A stretch of 64,000 bases of DNA, from NCBI GenBank assembly GCA_963974055.1, contig CAXBCP010000002.1:186001-250000 (forward strand). Reading direction: 5' to 3'. The stretch comes from CAXBCP01 sp963974055 (lineage in GTDB: Bacteria > Pseudomonadota > Alphaproteobacteria > MPNO01 > UBA830). Below, one piece after another: positions 1 through 8,000 of the stretch. A model generated the notes under the pieces. That model had not been told where the DNA came from. It searched no databases and saw only the letters and a list, made by a program, of their open reading frames with translations. How positions within the stretch are numbered: position 1 is the stretch's first letter; every line of letters starts with the position of its first letter. The position numbers and the translations under genes were made by a program.

Positions 1-107
1 GCAGCCCAGCGACGTGTCTGAATATGCGCATTGCGGCGATGTTGGTAGCTACCGCAAGGGGTCAAGTCAAACCATTAACCCGCCCGACCCCGCGGAAACT
101 GGCCTGA

Positions 108-584
108 CTAGTCCTGCTTGCGGCGATTCGGCACCCAAAGGGTGGCAACGCCGTCAATAACGACTTTCTCGCCGATCGAACATACCACGTCGCAGATCAC
201 CTTGTTCGTGTCGATATCGACTTCCCTGACCGTCACGCGGGTCTGCACTGTATCGCCGATACGGACCGGCGCCCGGAAATTGAAATTCTGGTTGAGATAG
301 GCGCAGCCCGGTCCCGGCAGCTTGGTGCCGAGAACCGCTGAAATATACCCGCAGGTCAGCATTCCATGGGCGATACGGCCCTTGAACGCCGTCTGCTTCG
401 CAAATTCCTCGTTAACGTGCAACGGATTGTCATCGCCGGAAATCTGCGAATACTGGACGATATCCGTTTCCGTGACCGTACGGACGTAAACCGCCGTCAT
501 CGCGGGCTTCAGTTCCTCGATATAGTAGCCGTGAAGCTCTTCCATCGTCGCGATTACAGCTTCGGGCCTGACCTGCTGATCCAT
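108..584 (-). CDS. MaoC-like (hot-dog fold) dehydratase
   Basis: A protein of about 158 residues with the single hot-dog fold of MaoC/R-specific enoyl-CoA hydratases. The hydratase-2 signature is visible around residues 50-62 as GDDNPLHVNEEFA, with the catalytic Asp and His, followed by FKGRIAHGMLTCG. Family members hydrate trans-2-enoyl-CoA to (R)-3-hydroxyacyl-CoA, in fatty acid or polyhydroxyalkanoate metabolism; the substrate cannot be read from the sequence. Two ATGs lie close together at 590 and 584; the second has a GGAA Shine-Dalgarno-like stretch at a better distance, so it is preferred. The gene stands alone on the minus strand, divergent from the next gene, with about 200 bases of upstream DNA in which no further gene is seen. 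Confidence 0.88.
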   Translation of the reverse strand: MDQQVRPEAVIATMEELHGYYIEELKPAMTAVYVRTVTETDIVQYSQISGDDNPLHVNEEFAKQTAFKGRIAHGMLTCGYISAVLGTKLPGPGCAYLNQNFNFRAPVRIGDTVQTRVTVREVDIDTNKVICDVVCSIGEKVVIDGVATLWVPNRRKQD

Positions 585-784
585 AATCATTTCCAGTCGT
601 TGGGCGCGCGCGGCGCATGGGATTATATGACAGTATTGCGGCGCAATATCTAATGATGCAGTGCAAAGTATCGCCGGATCGGATTAACAGCAAGCAAATC
701 CACCAGAATTTTCAGCTGCCATAGGCGGCGGAAAATCAGACTCTGTTCAGCCCCCGTTAACCGACCGAAGATAAAGTCCGGGTC

Positions 785-1012
785 ATGCGTACCAGCCTCA
801 ATGCACACCAGAAAATACCGAAAGTCCGCGAATACGCGGAGCTTTCGCTGATCGACGGCACCGTTCTCAGCGGCTACGTCTTCGTCGAGGCAACGGCGCG
901 CATCCAGGACCTTCTGAACGACAGCGCGCCCTTCATGCCCTTTATCGACGCGAACGAAACCGTCCACCTGGTCAACAAGCAGGCGATCGTCCGGATTCAG
1001 CCGTTCGATTAA
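785..1012 (+). CDS. Small conserved hypothetical protein
   Basis: A 75-residue protein with no signal peptide or membrane segment. Its core runs ELSLIDGTVLSGYVF, then a DLLND-type stretch, then HLVNKQAIVRIQPFD at the end. This pattern of a short beta-rich domain that says where a function or residue is displayed resembles small uncharacterised proteins (DUF6812-like) found in many proteobacteria, with no assigned activity. It lies just upstream of the diguanylate cyclase on the same strand, about 100 bases away, so the two may be co-regulated, but that is only positional. The conserved-looking ending and position in an otherwise free interval argue that it is a real gene. Confidence 0.65.
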   Translation: MRTSLNAHQKIPKVREYAELSLIDGTVLSGYVFVEATARIQDLLNDSAPFMPFIDANETVHLVNKQAIVRIQPFD

Positions 1013-1114
1013 CCATACCTGCCTGCCGGGTCGATGCACGGCCTTATCCAGTTGTTAAGTTTTTTGCCGCCTGATTAGCAACAAATAGAAACAATCGGCG
1101 AGGCTCGTACCGGG

Positions 1115-2164
1115 ATGCACTATCCGGAAACACCAGATACAGCGTCGAAATTTGCGCTTTCGGCATTCAAACGCCTTAAAGACCTCGGCATCGCCCCAAA
1201 TCCGATCAATTTTTCGATCTGGTACGAATACTTCGCCGATAAAAACGGCGACCTGAAAAAAACCGTCGACACATTGCTGTCGCTCGATACCCCTCCCGAC
1301 GAAACCGACTACGCGGCTATCTACGATCGCTATATCGTTGCCGAAGCCAGCGCGGCCCGCAACAAGGACTGGTCCGGGCGTATAGAAACGGTCACCGAAC
1401 GAATTATAGCGGCGCTGGCAGCAACCGGTTCGGAGGCCGAAGAATACGGCGCAGCCCTGAAAACCTTCTCGGGCGGTCTCCAGAAATCAGACGACATCGA
1501 ACAGATCCGCGGCATGGTCGCCGATATCATCGGCGAGACCGAAGCCATGGACTCACGATCGAAAGAGCTGAACCGGCGGATGACCGAATCCACCGACGAG
1601 ATCAATGCGCTTCGCAAGGCGCTGGACGATTCCCGGCGCGACGCCCTGACCGACAGCCTGACCGGCATCGCCAACCGGAAATGTTTCGACCAGGAAATTT
1701 ATGCTGCGGCGCGGGACTCTTTCGAAAGTGGCCTCCCCCTGTCCCTGATCATGGCGGATCTCGACCATTTCAAGAACTTCAACGATACACACGGTCACCA
1801 GCTCGGCGATCAGGTTCTTCAGTTTGTCGGCAGGATTCTGCACGATTCCGTCAAGGGCAAGGATACGGCGGCCCGATATGGCGGCGAGGAATTCGCAATC
1901 ATCCTGCCGGACACGACCAACAGTGGCGCCGCCTCGGTCGCCGACAACATTTGCAGGGTCGTGTCGTCGAAACGGCTGATACGCAAAGGCACGGACGACG
2001 CCCTTGGCGGTGTAACGATGTCGCTGGGCGTTACGTCCTATCACAAGGGCGAGGATATTGCGGACTTTATCGACCGCGCCGACCAGGCGCTTTACATGGC
2101 CAAGAAGCTGGGGCGCAACCGCGTCATCTGCAAAGACAAGAAATCGGATCTCGCCACCGTCTGA
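1115..2164 (+). CDS. Diguanylate cyclase (GGDEF domain)
   Basis: A 349-residue protein. Residues 1-165 form a helical, probably cytoplasmic sensory or dimerisation region with no predicted membrane segments. From about residue 178 a GGDEF domain begins (LTDSLTGIANRKCFD) with DLDHFKNFNDTHGH, and the active-site signature RYGGEEF ends at residue 260. The intact GGEEF implies synthesis of cyclic di-GMP from two GTP. The inhibitory I-site, usually RxxD just before the signature, reads KGKD (247-250), so product inhibition may be weakened. No EAL or HD-GYP domain follows. The N-terminal part looks like the alphaproteobacterial cyclases in which a roughly 150-residue helical module precedes GGDEF. 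It is not obviously in an operon with its neighbours. Confidence 0.93.
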   Translation: MHYPETPDTASKFALSAFKRLKDLGIAPNPINFSIWYEYFADKNGDLKKTVDTLLSLDTPPDETDYAAIYDRYIVAEASAARNKDWSGRIETVTERIIAALAATGSEAEEYGAALKTFSGGLQKSDDIEQIRGMVADIIGETEAMDSRSKELNRRMTESTDEINALRKALDDSRRDALTDSLTGIANRKCFDQEIYAAARDSFESGLPLSLIMADLDHFKNFNDTHGHQLGDQVLQFVGRILHDSVKGKDTAARYGGEEFAIILPDTTNSGAASVADNICRVVSSKRLIRKGTDDALGGVTMSLGVTSYHKGEDIADFIDRADQALYMAKKLGRNRVICKDKKSDLATV

Positions 2165-2235
2165 GTTCATCTCCGAATTCCGGATCTGTATCGCCCGCTT
2201 GCCGCACAGGCCCGCGGGACGGCATACTCGCTGCC

Positions 2236-2979
2236 ATGATTGTACTGTTTACCGATTTCGGCGAAGTCGGTCCCTATGTGGGCCAGGTCAAAGCCGTACT
2301 CGAACGCGATGCCCCCGGAGTCCCGGTAATCGACCTGCTCCACGATGCGCCCATGTTCCAGGCCCGCGCATCCGCCTATCTCCTGGCGTCGCTGATCGAT
2401 GTATTTCCGGCGAATGTCGTTTTTCTCTGTGTCGTGGACCCGGGTGTCGGCGGCAGCCGGGCACCGGCGATCGTCCGCGCGGACGGCCGGATATTCGTCG
2501 GCCCGGATAACGGATTGTTCGAAATCGTGATGCGGCGCGCCAATGACAGGTCGTTCCGAAGGATATCCTGGCAACCGGAAAACCTTTCGGCAAGTTTCCA
2601 CGGGCGCGACCTGTTCGCCCCCGTCGCCGCCGGGCTTGCCCGCGGTGACGATATTCCTTCGGAAACGCGGCCGGAACAGGAAGCCAGGCGACCCCATTGG
2701 CCGGACGAGCTCGAAGAAGTCATCTATCTTGATACGTTCGGCAATGCGATGACCGGAGTCCGGGCCAAAACTGTCCCGAATTCCGCCGAGATCGTCGTCA
2801 ACGGCCATCGCCTGGCACGCGCGCGAACGTTTTCCGATTTACCCGAAGGCGGCGCGTTCTGGTACGAAAACTCGTCCGGGCTGGTTGAATTCGCGGTTAA
2901 CCAGGGCGACGCCAAATCCGCACTAGGGGTCAAAGTCGGCAGCACGTTTTCCATCGACAGGGGCGATACGCGCGCGTAA
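2236..2979 (+). CDS. SAM hydrolase (adenosyl-chloride synthase / DUF62 family)
   Basis: A 247-residue member of the SAM hydroxide adenosyltransferase (DUF62, chlorinase/fluorinase) family, which splits S-adenosylmethionine to adenosine and methionine using water. The N-terminus MIVLFTDFGEVGPYVGQVKA holds the typical active-site Asp in the TDFG stretch, and the family motif VDPGVGG follows at about residue 75, then VGPDNGLF and FHGRDLFAPVAA. The open frame continues upstream to 1681 over the cyclase, but the ATG at 2236 matches the family's normal N-terminus. It sits about 70 bases after the cyclase gene on the same strand. A hydrolase rather than a halogenase is the expected activity, because the halogenase-specific loop is not evident. 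Confidence 0.88.
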   Translation: MIVLFTDFGEVGPYVGQVKAVLERDAPGVPVIDLLHDAPMFQARASAYLLASLIDVFPANVVFLCVVDPGVGGSRAPAIVRADGRIFVGPDNGLFEIVMRRANDRSFRRISWQPENLSASFHGRDLFAPVAAGLARGDDIPSETRPEQEARRPHWPDELEEVIYLDTFGNAMTGVRAKTVPNSAEIVVNGHRLARARTFSDLPEGGAFWYENSSGLVEFAVNQGDAKSALGVKVGSTFSIDRGDTRA

Positions 2980-3040
2980 ATCCTGATCTTCGGCCTTCCC
3001 GGACGATCTATCGTCCAATTTCCTGAACGGCGGCGCATTT

Positions 3041-3805
3041 ATGGACCAGCTTCTGGGCGACCCGCTTTTCGCCTTTTCTGCGATTGGCGCGGTCCTGCTT
3101 GCAGGCCTGTCAAAGGGCGGCTTCGGCGGCGGCGTCGGATTCGTCGGCGTGCTCGCGCTGTCGCAGGTCTCATCGCCGGTTCAGGCGGTCGCGATCATGC
3201 TGCCGATCCTGTGCGTGATGGACCTGATGGGCGTATGGGCCTATCGCAGGGACTGGGACCGCCCGAGCATGAAAGTGCTCGTTATCGGCTGCCTGATCGG
3301 CACGGTGATCGGCATGCTGACCTTCAAATGGATGGACGATCAGCTTATCCGGCTGATGGTCGGGATCATCGCTATCGCCTTCTTTGTCGATTTCTTCCGC
3401 TCTGGCGGCGAGAAAGCAGTACCCCGTCTTTTTTCGAAACCGGTCGGGTATGTTCTGGGCACGATTGCCGGTTTTACCAGTTTCGTCATTCATGCCGGCC
3501 TGCCGCCGGTTGCGATGTACCTGCTGCCGCAACGGCTGGACAAACGTATTCATGTCGGCACGATCGTCATTCTGTTCTGCGTGGTGAACTACGCCAAGAT
3601 CCTGCCCTATTGGTGGCTCGGCCTGTTCACGGCGCCCAACCTGTCCATTTCGCTGATCCTGATGCCGCTGGCGCCGATCGGGATGATGATCGGGATAAAG
3701 TTCAACCACCTGATCCCGCAGAAATGGTTCATGCGGGCGAGCTATACGATCCTGTTCGTTCTCGGAACCCGCCTGCTCTACGAAGGCCTTGTGCCGCTGT
3801 TTTAA
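3041..3805 (+). CDS. TauE/SafE (DUF81) membrane permease
   Basis: A 254-residue integral membrane protein of the TauE/SafE family, with about eight hydrophobic segments and the family's glycine-rich first repeat (LAGLSKGGFGGGVGFVGV). Members export sulfite or organosulfonate-derived anions, or act as general small-anion permeases in the inner membrane. It lies on the same strand as the SAM hydrolase gene, 61 bases downstream. Its transport substrate cannot be told from the sequence. It is one of four TauE/SafE genes in this window; the other three form a tandem cluster near 13-15 kb and are more like each other than like this one. Confidence 0.87.
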   Translation: MDQLLGDPLFAFSAIGAVLLAGLSKGGFGGGVGFVGVLALSQVSSPVQAVAIMLPILCVMDLMGVWAYRRDWDRPSMKVLVIGCLIGTVIGMLTFKWMDDQLIRLMVGIIAIAFFVDFFRSGGEKAVPRLFSKPVGYVLGTIAGFTSFVIHAGLPPVAMYLLPQRLDKRIHVGTIVILFCVVNYAKILPYWWLGLFTAPNLSISLILMPLAPIGMMIGIKFNHLIPQKWFMRASYTILFVLGTRLLYEGLVPLF

Positions 3806-3829
3806 CCGGTCGCCGCCGGAAATCGGGCG

Positions 3830-4687
3830 TCAGGGCTTCGTTTCTTTCAGCAATGTCTTTATTTCCTGCATTTCGCGGCGCAGTTCTTCGAATTCCATCG
3901 CCCGTCTGCGGTGTTCGTCATGGACCACGTCGGCTACCTCATCGACGGTTTCCTGCTGTTCTGTTTCGTGAAGGGTCTGCATGGAATCGATGATAATCGC
4001 GATAAACAGGTTCAGGACGGTAAAGCTGGACAGAAAAATGAACGACACGAAAACGACCCACGCCCACGAATAGACAAGCATCACAGGGCGGACGATACCC
4101 ATCGACCAGCTCTCCAGCGTCATCACCTGGAACAGGGTGTACATCGAGTTGCCGATGGTGCCGAACCAGTCGGGAAACGCCGCGCCGAACAATTTGGTGG
4201 TGATGACGGCGAACACATAGAAGACCAGCAGCAGCAATACGCCGATCGCGCCGACACCGGGAACGGCATGCAGCAGCGCGGCAACGATCCGGCGCAGCCG
4301 CGGCACCGCAGAGACCAGCCGCAGCACGCGCAGCACGCGGAGAGACCGCAGAACCGACAGCGAATCGTTGGACGGCGTCAGGGTGATTGCGACGACGATG
4401 AAATCGAAAATGCTCCACGGGTCGCGGAAAAACCGCGGGCCATGCGCATAGAGCCGCAGCACGATCTCGATACAGAAAATCACGATAACGACCTGATCGA
4501 AGATATGAATCTGCGGGCCGATCGCTGCCATAATCGTCGGCGACGTCTCCATCCCCAGCGTAAACGCGTTGATGACGATCAAAGCCATGATCGCTTTCTG
4601 GAAGACCGGGTTTTCGACCAGCCGGCGGACCCGACCGCGTATGCCGGAATCCGGGGCTATTTCCGGTCGCGGATCGTTTCTCGCCAA
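3830..4687 (-). CDS. NaChBac-type voltage-gated sodium channel
   Basis: A 285-residue single-domain voltage-gated cation channel. An S4 voltage sensor with regularly spaced arginines (SLRVLRVLRLV) is at about residues 114-125. The selectivity filter reads TLESWS (about 190-195), the signature of bacterial sodium channels such as NaChBac. S6 follows, then a soluble C-terminal helix rich in Glu and Arg, typical of the tetramerising coiled coil. The open frame extends upstream, but an AGGAGA ribosome-binding site lies just before a TTG at 4687, giving a length near the 274 residues of NaChBac and leaving the LexA box free. The TTG start is therefore preferred. The gene is convergent with the TauE-like permease and divergent from imuA. 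Confidence 0.9.
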   Translation of the reverse strand: MARNDPRPEIAPDSGIRGRVRRLVENPVFQKAIMALIVINAFTLGMETSPTIMAAIGPQIHIFDQVVIVIFCIEIVLRLYAHGPRFFRDPWSIFDFIVVAITLTPSNDSLSVLRSLRVLRVLRLVSAVPRLRRIVAALLHAVPGVGAIGVLLLLVFYVFAVITTKLFGAAFPDWFGTIGNSMYTLFQVMTLESWSMGIVRPVMLVYSWAWVVFVSFIFLSSFTVLNLFIAIIIDSMQTLHETEQQETVDEVADVVHDEHRRRAMEFEELRREMQEIKTLLKETKP

Positions 4688-4827
4688 AGGTCTTCTCCTG
4701 TTGCTGGATGCGCTTTTTATCGGAAGCGGAGCACAAATGACAATGGGCGCCAGAGGCACAGCAGATTTTCCTGCTCCCTTCACACAGGATAGAGAATCCC
4801 GCTTGACGATGTTCCCGCCCCTGTATA

Positions 4828-4850
4828 GAACAAAACAGGAACATTTGTTC
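4828..4850 (+). promoter_or_regulatory. LexA (SOS) operator of the imuA operon
   Basis: Two GAAC half-sites stand as a direct repeat with a seven-base spacer (GAAC at 4828-4831 and 4839-4842), the LexA box form used by alphaproteobacteria. The second GAAC also forms an inverted repeat with GTTC at 4847-4850 (GAAC-N4-GTTC), the form known from Gram-positive LexA. The site lies about 22 bases before the imuA ATG, where a repressor would block transcription of a DNA-damage operon. Confidence 0.85.
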
Positions 4851-4872
4851 TCATACACCATTGGAACACACG

Positions 4873-5742
4873 ATGCCGAGGCTCTCCGGAAGCGCCAGGA
4901 ACCGCCCCCTTCCCCCTCTGAAACGGGGAACCGGGCGGAGTCCGGCCGGGCTGGAAGGACTGAAGGCACAAATCCGCGAACTCGAAGGGTTCGGCGGCAC
5001 GCTCGCCGAGGCGAAGCGCCCGGTCCTGCCCTTCGGCGTCGCTGAAATTGACGGCCACCTGCCGGGCGGCGGGCTGGCGCGCGGCGCCCTGCACGAAATC
5101 TTCGCCGCGGATGCCGGCATTGCCACGGCATTCTGCGCCCTGCTCGCCGGACGGCTTGCCAGCGATGACGGGAGTCATTCGATCCTGTGGTGCGAACGGC
5201 CCTGGGCGCTCGATGCGGGGACGCTGTACGGCCCTGCCCTGCTCCAGTTCGGGATAGATCCGGCGCGGGTGATCCTGGTGCGGACACGGCGCGATTCGGA
5301 TGCGCTCTGGGCGATGGAAGAAGGCCTGCACTGCAGCCGGCTGGCCGCCGTCGTCGGAGAGATAACGAACATGTCCCTGACCGACAGCCGCCGGTTGCAG
5401 CTCGCCGCGGAGCAGACCGGCGTCACCGCCCTGATGCTGCGCCCGAAGACCGAGCGGCCGGCCCCCAGCGCTGCGGCGACCCGCTGGCGTCTCGATGCGG
5501 TGGAGCATGCGGAAAAAGCCGGCCCCGGCCGGAATCCGGCGCAGGCGAACGACAATGGAACGATATTTCAGGCCCCGCCGGGCCTGCACACTGCACGGTG
5601 GCACGCGGAATTGTTCCGCTGCCGCGGCGGAACGTCCGCCAACTGGATGATGGAGTGGAACGATGAAACGGGTAATTTCTCTGTGGCTGCCGAAATTTGC
5701 GACCGACCGCCTGTGCCGTCTGCGGCAAGACTGGCTGGATAG
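4873..5742 (+). CDS. imuA: ImuA, SOS mutasome RecA-like protein
   Basis: A 289-residue RecA/SulA-like protein. ImuA works with ImuB and DnaE2 (ImuC) in error-prone translesion synthesis after DNA damage. The region PVLPFGVAEIDGHLPGGGLARGALHEI is the hallmark of the family, while the Walker A of true RecA is degenerate. The ATG at 4873 is preferred over a TTG at 4861 because it leaves a normal distance to the LexA site. It is the first gene of the operon, and its 3' end overlaps imuB by 80 bases, a common arrangement in alphaproteobacterial cassettes. The C-terminal part of about 60 residues (GNFSVAAEICDR...) lies in the overlap. Confidence 0.92.
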   Translation: MPRLSGSARNRPLPPLKRGTGRSPAGLEGLKAQIRELEGFGGTLAEAKRPVLPFGVAEIDGHLPGGGLARGALHEIFAADAGIATAFCALLAGRLASDDGSHSILWCERPWALDAGTLYGPALLQFGIDPARVILVRTRRDSDALWAMEEGLHCSRLAAVVGEITNMSLTDSRRLQLAAEQTGVTALMLRPKTERPAPSAAATRWRLDAVEHAEKAGPGRNPAQANDNGTIFQAPPGLHTARWHAELFRCRGGTSANWMMEWNDETGNFSVAAEICDRPPVPSAARLAG

Positions 5743-7354
5743 CCCGCTCGGGCTGGTCGACGATTCCGGCGGACGGCTGGTTCTGTATGCGGTCAGTGCC
5801 GCGGCGGAACAGGCCGGCATTCAGACCGGCATGACTCTGGCCGATGCCCGCGCCATCCTGCCCGAGTTGCGCACCAGCGAAGCGGACCCGGAAGCGGACA
5901 ACCGCGCCCTGACCCGGATTGCCGACTGGTGCGGACGGTTCAGCCCGTGGACCGCCCCGGACGAAGACGGCGCCGGCGCCGCTTTCGGCGGCGCGGGATC
6001 CATATGGCTGGACGTCACCGGCTGCGCCCACCTGTTCGGCGGCGAAGATGCCCTGATGCGCGAAATCACGAACCGGCTTGCCGGGATCGGCTTCACCGCC
6101 TATGCCGCCCTTGCCGACACGCCCGGCGCCGCCTGGGCCGCCGCCCGCCATACCGCCTACAAGCGCAAGCACTGGACAATCATCCGCAAGGGCCAGGTCC
6201 GGGACGCGATCGCCGCCATGCCGGTTGCCGGCCTGCGGCTTGCCCCGGCGACCGTCGCCGGTTTACAGGGCGTCGGGCTGCGGCGGATCGGCGACCTGAT
6301 GCCGCTCCCGCGGACGGCGCTTGTCGACCGGTTCGGCAGCGAGGTCGCCGACCGGCTCGACCAGGCCCTTGGCGACCGGCCCGAGCCGGTTTCTCCGGTC
6401 GCGCTGTCCACCCCGTGGCATGCCCGCCGGGCTTTCGCAGACCCCATCGGCCGGGCGGAAGACATCGCCGAGGCCGTCAGAGGCCTTGCCCGCGAGCTGG
6501 CCGACACCCTCGAGGCCGACGGACTCGGCGCACGCCGCCTGACCCTGGCTTTATATCACCCGGACGGCACCATAGCCCGCCTGGAAGCCGGCACCAGCCG
6601 TGCCAGCCGCAGCGCCACGCATCTCGCCCGCCTGTTTACCGCCAAGCTCGACCGGATAGAGGCCGCTTTCGGCATCGACGCCATCGCCCTGACCGCCACG
6701 GTCAGCGAAAAACTGTCGCCTGCACAGGCCGCCCTCGACCGCCGCCACGACCATGACGAGGCCGGCGTCGCCGAACTGGCAGACAAGCTCAGCATCCGGC
6801 TCGGCGGCGAAAACGTCATGCAGATGACCCTGCAGGAAAGCCACATTCCGGAACGCGCGATTGCCACGTCTCTCGCCACCGCACGAACCCGCCCGGTACC
6901 GGCGGCGCCCTGGCGGTCCGGTTCTTCCCTTCAGCGGTCGCTTTCCCGGCCCCGCCCTCTCCGGCTCCTCTCCCGGCCCGAGGAGGTGGAAGCCGTCGCA
7001 CCGGTGCCGGACGACCCGCCCGTGATGTTCCGCTGGCGAAAGCAGGTTTTCCGCATCGAACATGCCGACGGCCCGGAACGGATCGCCCCGGAATGGTGGA
7101 ATGACGGGCTCGGCCTGCTGGAAACGGAACTGGCAGACGATGACGTCGGCCGCGAAGACGGGACCGGTGAAGACGGAACCGGCGAAGACAGCGCAGGAAC
7201 CGCCCCGGGTCCGGGCCCGTCCTCCATACAGGACAGCATCCGCGATTATTACCGCGTCGAAGATCGCCGCGGCCGCCGTTTCTGGGTCTATCGCGAAGGT
7301 ATCTACAGCCCCGGCGCCCAGCCCCACTGGTATGTCCACGGTGTCTTCGGATGA
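5663..7354 (+). CDS. imuB: ImuB, inactive Y-family polymerase-like mutasome hub
   Basis: A 563-residue Y-family polymerase homologue that links ImuA, DnaE2 and the beta clamp rather than polymerising. The N-terminus reads RVISLWLPKFATDRLCR where active Y polymerases have catalytic aspartates (DMDAFF-like), and WLDVTGCAHLFGGEDAL replaces the SIDEAYLD motif, consistent with loss of catalysis. The C-terminal tail ends RRFWVYREGIY...WYVHGVFG, a conserved ImuB ending. A Gly/Asp/Glu-rich stretch near residues 490-515 is low complexity (several GEDGT repeats). It overlaps imuA by 80 bases and is followed after 52 bases by a RAYT gene, not directly by dnaE2 as usual. Confidence 0.95.
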   Translation: MKRVISLWLPKFATDRLCRLRQDWLDSPLGLVDDSGGRLVLYAVSAAAEQAGIQTGMTLADARAILPELRTSEADPEADNRALTRIADWCGRFSPWTAPDEDGAGAAFGGAGSIWLDVTGCAHLFGGEDALMREITNRLAGIGFTAYAALADTPGAAWAAARHTAYKRKHWTIIRKGQVRDAIAAMPVAGLRLAPATVAGLQGVGLRRIGDLMPLPRTALVDRFGSEVADRLDQALGDRPEPVSPVALSTPWHARRAFADPIGRAEDIAEAVRGLARELADTLEADGLGARRLTLALYHPDGTIARLEAGTSRASRSATHLARLFTAKLDRIEAAFGIDAIALTATVSEKLSPAQAALDRRHDHDEAGVAELADKLSIRLGGENVMQMTLQESHIPERAIATSLATARTRPVPAAPWRSGSSLQRSLSRPRPLRLLSRPEEVEAVAPVPDDPPVMFRWRKQVFRIEHADGPERIAPEWWNDGLGLLETELADDDVGREDGTGEDGTGEDSAGTAPGPGPSSIQDSIRDYYRVEDRRGRRFWVYREGIYSPGAQPHWYVHGVFG

Positions 7355-7406
7355 CGCATTTCATCCCCACCCATCTCACCTCCATCCACGAAAAGGGAAA
7401 AACGAC

Positions 7407-8000
7407 ATGAACACCCACACCCCGGCGGAACACCGGTTTTCCGAAGCCCAGCACCCGGACCAGGCACCGCCGGAACCGGGCCTGTATTTTTTCACCATCT
7501 GCATGGATCCGGGCGGCCCCCGTCTCGGCAAAATCTCGGGTGGGAGCCTGAAACCGAACGCTGTCGGCCGCGCCGTCGAGGCCCACTGGCGGAACCTGCC
7601 GCGGATATTCACCCATGTCAGGCTCGAGACCTTCGCGCTGATGCCCGACCATGTTCACGGTATCGTCGCCGTCGAGGAAGGCGCGCCGCACGGACTGGCC
7701 GCCATCCTGCGAACGTTCAAATCGGTCTCGGCCCGCGAGATCAACAAACGCCGCCAGACGCCGGGACACCCGGTATGGCAATGGGGTCACGAAGAACACA
7801 TCCTGCACGACACCGCCGCCGCAGATAAAATGCGAGATTACATCGCTTGCGGCCCGGTCCGCTGGCATTCGGAGCACAGAAGCCCGCTCAATCCGGGATT
7901 CTGCCGCAGAGGCGGGCGGATATTAGGCCGGATTCTGAGACGCCCCCTGCCCATCCCCGCCTTCCCGCATAAAATTCATGCCCCCATACGCCGAACTTGA
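7407..8000 (+). CDS. REP-associated tyrosine transposase (RAYT, IS200-like)
   Basis: A 197-residue Y1/HUH transposase-like protein of the IS200/RAYT type. The HUH metal motif is PDHVHG (His82, His84) and the likely nucleophile Tyr145 is in RDYIACGPVRW, aligned with the DYI..NP block of the E. coli RAYT. The catalytic residues are therefore intact. An AGGG-like ribosome site precedes the ATG. It sits between imuB and dnaE2 in the same orientation and overlaps the dnaE2 start by 23 bases, so dnaE2 is probably translated by coupling through it. No flanking inverted repeats or REP hairpins were found nearby, so it looks domesticated rather than a recent insertion. Confidence 0.88.
   Translation: MNTHTPAEHRFSEAQHPDQAPPEPGLYFFTICMDPGGPRLGKISGGSLKPNAVGRAVEAHWRNLPRIFTHVRLETFALMPDHVHGIVAVEEGAPHGLAAILRTFKSVSAREINKRRQTPGHPVWQWGHEEHILHDTAAADKMRDYIACGPVRWHSEHRSPLNPGFCRRGGRILGRILRRPLPIPAFPHKIHAPIRRT

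Noticed and set aside
1..107. A partial gene at the left edge
   Set aside because: No long frame or family motif is visible in these 107 bases, which look like non-coding sequence downstream of the MaoC-like gene.
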